From: JAKFEW01 sp036675505 | GTDB taxonomy: Bacteria; Cyanobacteriota; Sericytochromatia; S15B-MN24; JAQBPE01 | Assembly: GCA_036675505.1 (NCBI GenBank) | Contig: JAKFEW010000084.1 | Span: 18,538-82,537 of the forward strand | Reading direction: 5' to 3' | DNA length: 64,000 bases | Part shown: in pieces, positions 7,504 to 18,500 of the stretch | Numbering within the stretch: position 1 is the stretch's first letter | Layout of the letters: each line of letters starts with the position of its first letter | Notes under the pieces: model-generated | Seen by the model: only the letters and a program-made list of their open reading frames with translations | What the model was told of the DNA's origin: nothing | Database searches by the model: none | Program-made: the position numbers and the translations under genes

Positions 7504-9311
7504 CCACGCCAACCTGGCCCGCCCCCGAGCTCCGTGAGCGGCTCGCCGCACCGCGCCAGACGCTGACCGATCTGATGCAGGTGCTCGGCGAGGTGGAGGC
7601 GGTCGTCCCGGCGGCGCAGACCTGGAACGTCGGCATCTCGGCGAACCTGACCACCGACCTCGCGGCAGCGTACTTCAAGAAGCACGCCTACCTGCATGGC
7701 CTGGGCTGCCGGTTCGAGGCGGGCGGCTACGACGTCCACCTGGACAACGTGCGGGCCTTTCTGGACCAGGGCGTCGAGACCCTGGTGCTGGTCCACTTCT
7801 TCGACAACGTCGCGCCGTCCTTCGAGACGCAGCTCGCGTCGCTCGACGCGGCGACCCGCGAGGCCCACCTGGCGCGCGTGGGCGCCGAGCTGCGGCTCGT
7901 GCTCGCGGCGGCGCAGCCTTTCAAGGCCGTGTTCCTGCTGCGCTGCCATCGCTTCACGCCGCCGCCGGTCGGCGCCCCGGATCCGGTGGGGGTGACCCTC
8001 GCGGCCTTCGACGCGCTGCTCGTGGAGCTGGCCGCGGCGTTCCCGAACGTGCACCTGATTTCGGGCGCCGACATCGTGGCTGAAGTCGGCCGGTCGCAGG
8101 CGTTCAACCCGCGGTTCTACTACACCTTCAAGGCCCCCTACGCAGCGGCCTTCTGGGACGAGCTGGCCCGGCGGATCCTGCTCGCCACGCGCGGCGACGG
8201 CACCTACTACTTCAAGGCGCTGGTGCTCGACGGCGACAACACCCTCTGGGGCGGCATCCTCGGCGAGGAAGGTGTCGAGGGCGTCCAGCTCGGCCCGCAC
8301 GACTACCCGGGCAACGTCTTCTGGGTCGTGCAGCAGGCGCTCCGCCGGCTGCGGCAGGCGGGCGTGCTGCTCTGCCTGGCGAGCAAGAACGACCCGGCCG
8401 ACGTGGACGCGCTGCTGGCCGGCCACCCGCACCAGGTCCTGCGCGACGCGGATTTCGTGGCCAAGAAGGTCGGCTGGAGCGATAAAGCCACGAGCCTGCG
8501 GGAGCTCGCCGCGGAGCTCGCGATCGGCCTGGACAGCTTCGTGTTCCTCGACGACTCGGCGTTCGAGTGCGAGGCCGTCCGCACGCAGCTCCCCGCGGTG
8601 AAGGTGCTGCAGGTGCCGCGGCACGTCTTCGAGTTCCCGGCGCTGGTGCAGGCGCTGGAAACGTTGTTCGTGCCGGCTGTGAGCGGCGGCGAGGGCAGCG
8701 AAGTCGGCGAGGACGGCGAGAAGACCGCGCAGTACCGCCAGCGCGCCCGGGCGATCGCGGCCCGCGCCGACTACGCGAGCCATGCCGCGTACCTGGCCTC
8801 GCTGGGCATCCGGGTCGCGCTGCGGCGGGACGATCGCAAGCAGGCGGCGCGCATCGCCGAGCTCACGCAGAAGTCGAACCAGTTCAACCTGACCACCCGG
8901 CGGTTCACCGAAGGTGAGATCGCCGCCGCCATGGCGGACGCGGACAGCGCTGTGTACGCGCTCGGCGTCCGCGACCGATTCGGCGACGCGGGCCTGACGG
9001 GCGTGATCATCGTCCATTACGCGGGGACGGTGGTCCACGTCGTGTGCTGCCTGTTGAGCTGCCGGGTTCTCGGGCGCGGCATCGAGCTCGCGGCCTGGGA
9101 GCGGGTGTTCGCGGACGCGCGGGCGCGGGGCAGCGAGACCGTGGCGGCCGAGTTCGTGCCGTCCGCGAAGAACGCCCAGGCCGCGGATTTCTACGAGCGG
9201 CTCGGCCTGACGGTGGTCGCGCGCGACGCGTCGCGCACGACCTACGCCGCGCGGCTCGCCGATCTCCGGGCCGCGTGCCCGGCCCACATCGAGGTGGTCG
9301 ATGGCGACTGA
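7500..9311 (+). CDS. FkbH-like HAD-superfamily protein with N-terminal and GNAT-like domains
   Basis: A 603-residue FkbH-family protein. An N-terminal domain (about 1-235, SGNH-like in relatives) precedes the HAD core with LVLDGDNTLWGG (nucleophile Asp244, Asp246) and FLDDS near 350. The C-terminal 160 residues form an acyltransferase-like (GNAT) domain (QKSNQFNLTTRR, VRDRFGDAGLTG). FkbH proteins load a glyceryl group from 1,3-bisphosphoglycerate onto an ACP, feeding alkoxymalonyl or tetronate units; other family members act in glycan acylation clusters with unknown substrates. The GTG start at 7500 overlaps the previous TGA, and the ACP gene begins 11 bases before its end. A specific substrate cannot be read from sequence. 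Confidence 0.85.
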   Translation: MTTPTWPAPELRERLAAPRQTLTDLMQVLGEVEAVVPAAQTWNVGISANLTTDLAAAYFKKHAYLHGLGCRFEAGGYDVHLDNVRAFLDQGVETLVLVHFFDNVAPSFETQLASLDAATREAHLARVGAELRLVLAAAQPFKAVFLLRCHRFTPPPVGAPDPVGVTLAAFDALLVELAAAFPNVHLISGADIVAEVGRSQAFNPRFYYTFKAPYAAAFWDELARRILLATRGDGTYYFKALVLDGDNTLWGGILGEEGVEGVQLGPHDYPGNVFWVVQQALRRLRQAGVLLCLASKNDPADVDALLAGHPHQVLRDADFVAKKVGWSDKATSLRELAAELAIGLDSFVFLDDSAFECEAVRTQLPAVKVLQVPRHVFEFPALVQALETLFVPAVSGGEGSEVGEDGEKTAQYRQRARAIAARADYASHAAYLASLGIRVALRRDDRKQAARIAELTQKSNQFNLTTRRFTEGEIAAAMADADSAVYALGVRDRFGDAGLTGVIIVHYAGTVVHVVCCLLSCRVLGRGIELAAWERVFADARARGSETVAAEFVPSAKNAQAADFYERLGLTVVARDASRTTYAARLADLRAACPAHIEVVDGD

Positions 9312-9543
9312 GGAACGGCTCGGGCGCGTCGTCGCGACCATCCTCGGGATCCCGCGGGAGGCGGTCGGGGCGGACACCAACCGCGACACCGTCGGCACCT
9401 GGGACTCGCTGCGGCACATGAACCTGATCCTGGCGCTCGAAGAGGAATTCGGCGTGACGATCCCGGACGAGGAGGCGGCGCACCTGACGTCGTATCCGCT
9501 CATCCGGCTGGTTATGCGGGAGCTGTTGGGCGACCGCGCATGA
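9301..9543 (+). CDS. Free-standing acyl carrier protein
   Basis: An 80-residue ACP with phosphopantetheine-attachment Ser36 in TWDSLRHMN and the acidic helix II/III pattern LALEEEFGVTIPDEE. It overlaps the FkbH-like gene by 11 bases and the NRPS gene by 4 (ATGA), so it is translated in a fixed ratio with both. It most likely carries the acyl or glyceryl unit made by the FkbH/KAS III/MaoC-KR proteins. It could either hand that unit to the NRPS or act in a side branch. Confidence 0.9.
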   Translation: MATEERLGRVVATILGIPREAVGADTNRDTVGTWDSLRHMNLILALEEEFGVTIPDEEAAHLTSYPLIRLVMRELLGDRA

Positions 9544-12500
9544 AGCCTCACGAGTCGCCCGACTTGCTCGCGATTGCGCGCTGGCGCGCCGAACACCAGG
9601 CCGACCGCCGGGCCTTCACCTTCCTCGCCGATGGCGAGACCGACGAGCGGCCGATCACCTACGGCGAGCTCGACCGCCAGGCGCGGGCGATCGCCGCCGA
9701 CCTCCAGCGCCACGGCCAGCCGCAAGACCGCGCCCTGCTGCTGTATCCGGCTGGGATCGGCTTCGTCGCGGCCTTCCTGGGCTGCATCTACGCGAACGTC
9801 GTCGCGATCCCGGTGCCGGCCCACTTCCACGACCCCGCGCGCCTGCACCGCACGTTGCCACGGCTGCGGGCGATCGCGCGCGACGCCGAGGCCACCGTGG
9901 TGTTGACCTGCCCCGAGGTCCTCATGCACGCCGCGCTGATCTTCGAGCAGGCCCCCGAGCTCGCGGCGCTGCGCTGGCTGGAGTGGGCCCTCGACGGGGA
10001 GACGGCCGAGGCCCTCGAGCGCCGCGCGGCCGGCTGGCGCCCCCCGTCGATCGCGCCGGATGACCTCGCCTTCTTGCAGTACTCCTCGGGCTCCACCGGC
10101 ACGCCCAAGGGCGTGATGGTCAGCCATGCCAACCTGATCCACAACGCGGCGGCGATCCGGCGCGCCTTCGGGCACAGCGAGGCCAGCGTCGGCGTCTCCT
10201 GGCTGCCCGCCTACCACGACATGGGGCTGGTGGCCGACGTCTTGCAGCCCCTCTACGCGGGCTTCCACAGCGTCTTCATGTCGCCCTTCGACTTCGTCGC
10301 GCGGCCGCTGCGCTGGCTGGCTGCGATCGCGCGCTACAGGGCCACGACGAGCGGCGCCCCGAACTTCGCCTACGCGCTCTGCGTGAACAAGGTCGCCGCG
10401 GACCAGGTGGCCGCCCTCGACCTGAGCAGCTGGGAGGTCGCCTACGACTGCGCCGAGCCCGTGCAAGCCGAGGTGATCGATCGCTTCAGCGCGACCTTCG
10501 CGCCCGCGGGCTTCCGGCGGGAGGCCTTCTTCCCCTACCTGGGCATGGCCGAGGCGACCCTGATGGTGACGGCCGGCCGCAAGGACGCCCCGCCGACCTG
10601 CTTGTCGCTGTCCGCCGCGGCGCTGCTGCAGGGCCTGGCCGAGGTGGTGCCGGCCGGCACGACCGCTGGCGCGCGGGTGTTCGTCGGCTGCGGGTCGAGC
10701 CTGCCCGACCAGACGCTCCGCATCGTCGAACCGGAAACCGGGGAGCCGTGCGACGACGGGGTGGTCGGTGAAATCTGGGTCGCGGGCCCGAGCGTGGCGC
10801 GGGGCTACTGGCGCAAGCCCGAGGCGACCGCCGCGACCTTCCAGGCCCGGCTGGCCGGTGCGGCCGCCGTCCCGGCGGGCGAGACCGCAGCGCCGGCCGA
10901 CGGGTTTCTGCGCACCGGCGACCTGGGGTTCCTGATTGGCGGCGAGCTCTTCATCACCGGACGCCTCAAGGACCTGATCATCATCCAGGGCCAGAACCAT
11001 TACCCCCAGGACCTCGAGCGCGCGGCCGAGGCCAGCGATCCGCAAGTCCGGCCGGGCTGCACGGCGGCGTTCGCGGTCGAGCGCGGCGGGGCCGAGCAGC
11101 TGGTGGTGGTGGCGGAGGTGGCGGACGCCGGCACCCTGCCTGCCGAGCGGCTCGCAGCCGTCACCACGTTGATCCGGGCGGAGATCTTCGAGGCGCACCA
11201 GCTGGTCGCGGCGCAGGTGGTCTTGCTCCCGGCCGGCACGATCCCGAAGACCTCGAGCGGCAAGATTCGACGGCGGGACTGCAAGGACGCGTTCCTGGCC
11301 GATCGCCTGCCGGCTGTGGGCAACGACCCGTATCTGGCCGATGGCCTGGCGGCCGGGTGCGGCGAGGCGTCCACCACCGCCGACGTCCTGGCCGCGATCG
11401 TGGCGGACCTGCTCGAGCTGGCGCACGTGGGCCCCGGCGATCACCTGCTGGCGCTCGGCGGCCACTCCCTGCTCGCGACCCGCCTCGCGGCCCGCGTCCG
11501 CGAGCGGTTCCGGGTCGAGCTGCCACTGCGTGACGTCTTCGAGGCGCCCACGATCGCTGCCCTGGCCACCCGCATCGCGCTGCGCGAGGCCGCCATGCTG
11601 CCCCCGATCACCGTGGCCGCGGGGCCTGGCCCCTGGCCGCTCTCGTATGCGCAGGAACGGATGTGGTTCCTGGAGCAGCTGCAGCCCGGCGGCGCGCTGT
11701 ACGTGATGCCCGCCGTCGTGCGCCTGGACGGCCCGCTCGACGTCGCGGCGCTGGATGCGGCCTTCCAGGCGCTGGTCGACCGCCACGCCTCGCTGCGGAC
11801 GCGCTTCGAGGCCCGGGCGGGCGGCGAGGTCGTGCAGGTCGTCCAGGCACAGGCCCGCTGCGACGTCGCGCTGGTCGACCTCGCCCACCTGGATGATCCC
11901 GAGGCCGCGGCCCGGCGCCAGGCCCACGCGGCGGCCGCGCAGCCCTTCGACCTGGCGCACGCGCCCCTGATGCGGGTCACGCTGTTCCGCATCGGCGAGC
12001 AGGCCCACCTGATGGCGCTGAGCATGCACCACATCGTGTCGGACGGCTGGTCGATGGGCATCTTCACGCGCGAGCTCGCGCAGTTGTACGCGGCGTTTCG
12101 CCGCGGCGAGCCCGCCACCCTCCCGGCCCACGCGGTCCAGTACGCCGACTACGCCCGCTGGCAGCGCGCGTGGCTGCGCGACGACGTGCTCCAGGCCCAG
12201 GTGGCCTACTGGCGCGATCGCCTCGCCGGCGCGCCGTCCGCGCTGGCGCTGCCGACCGACCGGCCGCGGCCGGCGGTCGAGACCTTCCGCGGCGCGAGCC
12301 TGCCGTTCGCGCTCGATCCGGCGCTGACCGAGCGGCTGCACGTCGTTTCGCAGCGCGCGGGCGTGACGCCGTTCATGTTCCTGCTCGCGGCGTTCCAGGT
12401 GCTGCTGCACCGCTACAGCGGCCAGGCCGACATCTGCGTCGGCGTGCCGATCGCCAACCGCCGGGTTCAGGCGCTGGAGCCGCTGATCGGCTTCTTCGTC

Positions 12501-15500
12501 AACACGCTGGTGATCCGCGGCGACCTGGCCGGCTCGCCGCGCTTCGCGGACTTCCTGCAGCAGCTCAAGGCGCGCTGCCTGGACGCTTACGCGCACCAGG
12601 ATTTGCCCTTCGAGAAGCTGGTGGAAGAGCTGAACCCGCCGCGCAACCCCGGCCACCACCCGCTCTTCCAGGTGATGTTCATCCTGCAGGACGGCGCGAT
12701 GGCGGATTGGCAGTTCGACGGCCTGGAGGCTGAGCCGGTTGCAAGCCCGGCACCCTTTTGCTCCCTGGGTGGGTTCGTGGGGCGGCTTGAAAGGAGGGGA
12801 GCGCCACCGCAGGGGGTGAGGGGAGGCCTACAACGGCACGCCAGGTGCCTCGCGGGCCCCCTCACCCCCCTGCGGGGACCTCTCCCCCGGGCGGGTTCGT
12901 GGGGGAGCTGGAAAGAGGGAAAGGGTGCGTGGGTGCGACATCTCGTGCAAGCTGCACCAGCCCATACGAGCACCTCGAAATTCGACCTCACCCTCGAGCT
13001 GATCCCGCGCGACGGCGGCCTGCAAGGCCGCCTCGAGTACAGCCGGGACCTGTTCGACCCGGCCACCGTCGCCCGCCTGGGCGCCCATTACGTCGCGCTC
13101 CTCCACGCCGTGCTCGCCGCCCCCGAGCTACTGGTCGGAGACATCGCCCTGGCCGACCTGCCGGCACCCCGGGCGGCGGCGCCCGCCGCGCCGCAGGCGG
13201 CGGCGCCCGCGCGCTCGGATCGCCAGGCGCCGCAGAGCCCGGAGGAGCTGCGGCTGTGCGCGCTCTTCGCCGAGGTGATCACCGACCTGGCGCTGCCCCA
13301 GGTCGACGTGCGCGACAGCTTCTTCGACCTCGGCGGCCACTCGCTCCTGGCCACCCGCCTGGCCGCGCGGATCCGCGAGGAGTTCCGGATCGAGCTGCCC
13401 CTGAGAAAGCTGTTCGAGGCGCCCAGCGTCGAGGCCCTGGCGGCGACCGTCCGCGCGCTCGGCGGCCCGGCGGCGGCGGCGCCCGAGACGCCGGCGCCGC
13501 CCGTCACACTGGCCCCGCGCGACGTGCCCCTGCCGCTGTCCTTCGCCCAGGAGCGCCTGTGGTTCATGGACCAGCTGATGCCGGGCAGCGCGCTTTACAC
13601 GCACCCGGCCGTCTTCCGCCTGCAGGGCCCGCTGGACCCGGCGGCGCTGGCGCAAAGCTTCGAGGCCCTGGTGGCGCGCCACGAGCCGCTGAGGACGCGC
13701 TTCGAAGCCACGCCCGCAGGCCAGGCCGTCCAGGTGATCGACCCGCCCGGGCCCTTCGCGCCCACGCGCATCGACCTCCGCCACCTGCCCTTGCCCGACG
13801 CGGAAGCCGAGGCGGCGCGCCGTGCGCACGCGGCTGCCCATGCGCAATTCGACCTCGCGCACGCACCGCTCATGCGCGCGGAGTTGATTGCGCTCGCGGC
13901 GGAAGACCACCTGCTGGTGCTGACGATCCACCACATCATCGTCGACGGCTGGGCGATGGGCATCCTGCTGCGCGAGCTCGGCACGCTGTACGACGGGTTC
14001 CGCCAGGGCGTGGCGATCGCCCTGCCGGCGCTCGCCGTGCAATACGCCGACTACGTGCGGTGGCAGCGCGCCTGGTTCGGCGGCGACGTCTTCCAGGCCC
14101 AGCTGGACTACTGGAAGGCCCAGCTGGCCCACGCCCCGACCCTGCTGGCCCTGCCCACGGACCGCCCGCGGCCGGCGATCGAGCGCTACCACGGGGCGAA
14201 GCGCCACTTCCAGCTCGATCGCGGGCTGACCGCCCAGCTGCATGACCTCGCGCGGCGCGAGGGCGTCACGCCGTTCATGGTCCTGCTCGCCGCGTTCCAG
14301 GTGCTGCTGGCGCGCTACAGCCACCAGACCGACATCTGCGTGGGCGTGCCGTTCGCCAACCGCCGCCTCAAGGAGGTCGAGCCGATGCTGGGCCTCTTCG
14401 TCAACACGCTCGTGCTGCGCGGCGACCTCGCGGGCGCGCCGTCCTTCCGCGCGTTCCTGCACCAGATCAAGGAGCGCTGCCTCGACGCCGACGCCCACCA
14501 GGACCTGCCCTTCGAGCGGCTCGTCGAGGCGCTCAACCCACCGCGCAGCACGAGCCACCACCCGCTCTACCAGGTGATGTTCACCCTGCAGGAGCCCGCT
14601 CCCTGGGCGCTCACGGGCGTGGCGACCACACCCGTCGACGTGCCGGCCGACCTGTCCAAGCTCGATCTCAGCCTGGACCTCCTGCCGAACGACCTTGGCC
14701 TGGCGGGCCGCGTCGAATACAACCGCGACCTGTTCGACCCCGCCACCATCGACCGCCTGGCGGGCCACTTCGAGGCCCTGCTGCGGGCCGCGGTAGCGGA
14801 TCCCACCGTGGCCGTGACGCGCATGCCCCTGCTCACCGAGGCCGAGCGGCGTCAGCTGCTGGTCGAGTGGAACCAGACCCGCGTGGACTACCCGAAGGAC
14901 GCCTGCATCCACGCGCTGATCGCGGCCCAGGTCGCGCGCACGCCGGAGTCCGTCGCCGTCGTCTTCGAGGGGCGCGAGCTGACCTACGCGGCGCTCGACG
15001 CCCAGGCCAACCGGCTGGCCCACCATCTGCGCGCGAAGGGCGTCGGCCCCGACGTGCGGGTGGGGCTCTGCGTGGAGCGATCGCTCGAGCTGGTGGTCGG
15101 CGTGCTCGCGATCCTGAAGGCGGGCGGGGCCTACGTCCCGCTCGATCCGGGCTACCCGGCGGAGCGCGTGCGGTTCATGCTGCGCGACGCGGGCCTGCGG
15201 CTGGTGCTTGCCCAGTCTGCCACGCGCGCGCTGCTGGCGGACGAGCCGGTCGAGACGCTGTGCCTCGACGCCGCGGATCCGCCCTGGCGCCAGGAGCCGG
15301 ACGACGCACCGTTCTCGGGCGTCGGCCTCGACCACTTGATCTCGGTGATCTACACCTCCGGCTCCACGGGCAAGCCGAAAGGCGTGATGAACCGGCACCT
15401 CGGCGTGTACAACCACCTGGTCTACCGCCAGTCGGCGTACCCCATGACGCCCGACGACCGGGTCATCCAGAAGACCTCGATCAACTTCGACGGCTCGGTC

Positions 15501-18500
15501 TGGGAGCTGTTCTGGCCGCTCATGGTGGGCGCCCGCCTGCACGTGCTGCAGCCGTCCGCCCAGATGGACGGCCGCCACCTCTGCGCGTTCATCCAGCGCC
15601 ACGGCATCACGCTGATCGACTTCGTGCCGTCGATGTTGCAGGAGGTGCTGAACGAGGGCCTGCTGCAGCAGTGCCGGTCGCTGCGGCGCTTCTTCGTGGG
15701 CGGCGAGAGCCTCACCTACGCGCACCAGCAGCAGTTCTTCGCCACCCTCGACGGGCCGGCGCTCACGCACGGCTACGGGCCGACGGAGACCACCGTCAGC
15801 GTGATTTACTACGACTGCCGGCGCGACGATCCGCGCCCGGTGGTGCCGATCGGCCGGCCGATCGCCAACACGCGGCTCTACCTCCTCGATGCCCATGGCG
15901 AGCTGGTGCCGGTCGGCGTGGCCGGCGAGCTGCACATCGGCGGCGACGGCCTGGCCCGCGGCTACCTGGACCGGCCCGCGCTCACCGCGGAGAAGTTCAT
16001 CGCCGATCCGTTCGCGCCGGGCGAGCACCTCTACAAGTCCGGCGACCTGGCCCGCTACCTGCCCGACGGCAACGTCGAGTTCCTCGGGCGGGTCGACCAG
16101 CAGGTGAAGATCCGCGGATTCCGCATCGAGCTCGGCGAGATCGAGAGCGTGCTGAGCCAGCATCCCGGGCTCCGCGACGTGGTGGTGCTGGCGCGGGAAG
16201 ACCGGCCGGGCGACAAACGCCTGGTGGCGTACGTGGTCACCGGCCCTGGTGAACGGCCAGGACCGGCCGATCTGCGGATGCACCTCAAGGCCCAGCTGCC
16301 GGACCACATGGTGCCCGCCGCCTTCGTGTTCCTCGACAGGCTCCCGCTCACGCCCAACGAGAAGGTCGATCGCCGCGCCCTGCCGCCCCCCGACCAGGGC
16401 CGCGACCAGGCCGGCGCCACCTACGTGGCGCCGGGCACGCCCGACGAGGCGGCGCTTTGCGAGCTCTTCGCCGAGGTCCTCGGCGTCCGGCCGATCGGCC
16501 TCCAAGACGATTTCTTCGACCTCGGGGGCCACTCGCTGCTCGCCACCCAGCTGGCCGCCCGCATCCGCCAGCGGCTGCAGGTGGAGCTGCCGCTGCGCCG
16601 GCTCTTCGAGGCGCCGACGGTCGCCGAGCTCGCGGCGATCGTGCGCGAGCTCCAGGGCCGGCTCCTGCCGCCGATCACGCGCGGCACGCAGGCCGGCCCC
16701 CACCGCCTGTCCTACGCCCAGGAGCGCCTCTGGTTCATGGACCAGCTCGAGCCGGACAGCGCGCTCTACAACATCCCGGCCGCGTACCGGCTGGACGGGC
16801 GGCTGGACGTCGGCGCGCTGGAACAGAGCTTCGGTGCGCTCATCGGCCGGCACGAAGCCTTGCGGACGCGGTTCGTGGCTGTGGGCGGCCAGCCCTTGCA
16901 GGTGGTCGATCCCCAGGCGGGCTTCGCCCTGCCGGTCGTCGATCTGGGCGCGCTTGCGGCCCCTGACGACGAAGCCGTACGTCTCGCCCAGGCGGAAGCC
17001 CAGGCGGGCTTCGACCTCGCGGCCGGCCCGCTGCTGCGCGCGCGGCTGCTGCGGCTGGCCGCGGACCGGCATGTCCTGCTGTTGAACCTCCATCACATCG
17101 TCTCGGACGGCTGGTCCTGGGGCGTGATGATGCGGGAGCTGGCGAGCCTGTACCGTGCGTTCAAGTCGGGCGAGCCGCTCGCCCTGCCTGCGCTGCCGAT
17201 CCAGTACGCCGATTACGCGCGCTGGCAGCGTGAATGGTTCGACGGCGAGGTCTTCCAGACCCAGCTCGACTACTGGCGGCGCCAGCTCGACGGCGCGCCC
17301 GCGCTGCTCCAGCTGCCGACCGATCGGCCCCGGCCCGCCGTCGAGTCTTACCGTGGCGCGAGGGTGGACGTGCCCTTCGCGCGCGACCTCGCGGACCAGG
17401 TGCAGGCGCTGGCCCAGCGCGAAGGCGTGACGCCGTTCATGCTCCTGCTAGCGGCCTTCCAGGTGCTGCTGCACCGCCACAGCGGCCAGGCCGACATCTG
17501 CGTCGGCGTGCCGATCGCCAACCGCCGGGTTCAGGCGCTCGAGCCGCTGATCGGCTTCTTCGTGAATACGCTGGTGATCCGCGGCGACCTGGCTGGCTCG
17601 CCGCGCTTCGCGGACTTCCTGCAGCAGCTCAAGGCGCGCTGCCTGGACGCCTACGCCCACCAGGACCTGCCCTTCGAGAAGCTGGTGGAAGAGCTGAACC
17701 CGCAACGCAGCCTGAGCCATCATTCGCTCTTCCAGGTGCTCTTCGTCCTGCAAGAAGCCGGGCTCGACGCCTTCGCACTCGATGAGCTCACCGCCTCGCC
17801 GATCGAGCTGGGCAGCCGGCTCGCGCGCTTCGACCTCGCGCTGGAGCTGCTGCCGGGGCCGGCCGGCTGGACGGCGCGCATCGAGTACAACCGGGATCTC
17901 TTCGACGCGACCACGATCGCGCGCTTCCTCGGGCACTACGAACAGCTGCTGCGGGCGATCCTGGCGCAGCCGGACGCCCAGGTGGCCAGCCTGAACCTGC
18001 TCGGGTCGAGTGAGCTGGGGCTACTCGCGGCCTGGAACGATACGCGGACGCCGTTCGAGGACGCCACCGCGGTCCACCGGCTCTTCGAAGCCCAGGTCGC
18101 GCGGACGCCGGAGGCCGTCGCCGTCGTCTTCGAGGGGCGTGAGCTGACTTACGCCGCGCTCGACGCCCAGGCCAACCAGCTCGCCCACCGCCTGCGCGCC
18201 GCGGGCGCCGGCCCCGAGGTGCTGGTCGGCCTGTGCCTGGAGCGCTCGCCGGAGCTGGTGGTCGGCTTCCTGGCGATCCTCAAGGCCGGCGGCGCCTACC
18301 TGCCGCTCGATCCGGCCTATCCGCCCGCGAGGCTGGGCTTGATGATCGACGACGCCCGGGTTGGGGTGGTGGTGACGCAGGGCGCCTTGCTCGACCGCCT
18401 CCCCGCCCACGAGGCCCGCGTCATCCGGCTCGAGGCCGACGCCCCGGACGACACCGACGACACCGACGACGCGGACGATGCGGACGACGCCGGCGTGGCG

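Noticed and set aside
12741..12963. A 7-base direct repeat (TGCAAGC) flanking the NRPS insert as a target-site duplication
   Set aside because: The two copies lie in different reading-frame phases, so precise excision between them would shift the frame; probably chance.
7428..17096. Minus-strand open frames of 1743 and 1322 codons beneath the NRPS genes
   Set aside because: They mirror the NRPS codons and have repetitive Arg/Gln/Val/Asp composition with no recognisable domains; the plus-strand domains are unambiguous.
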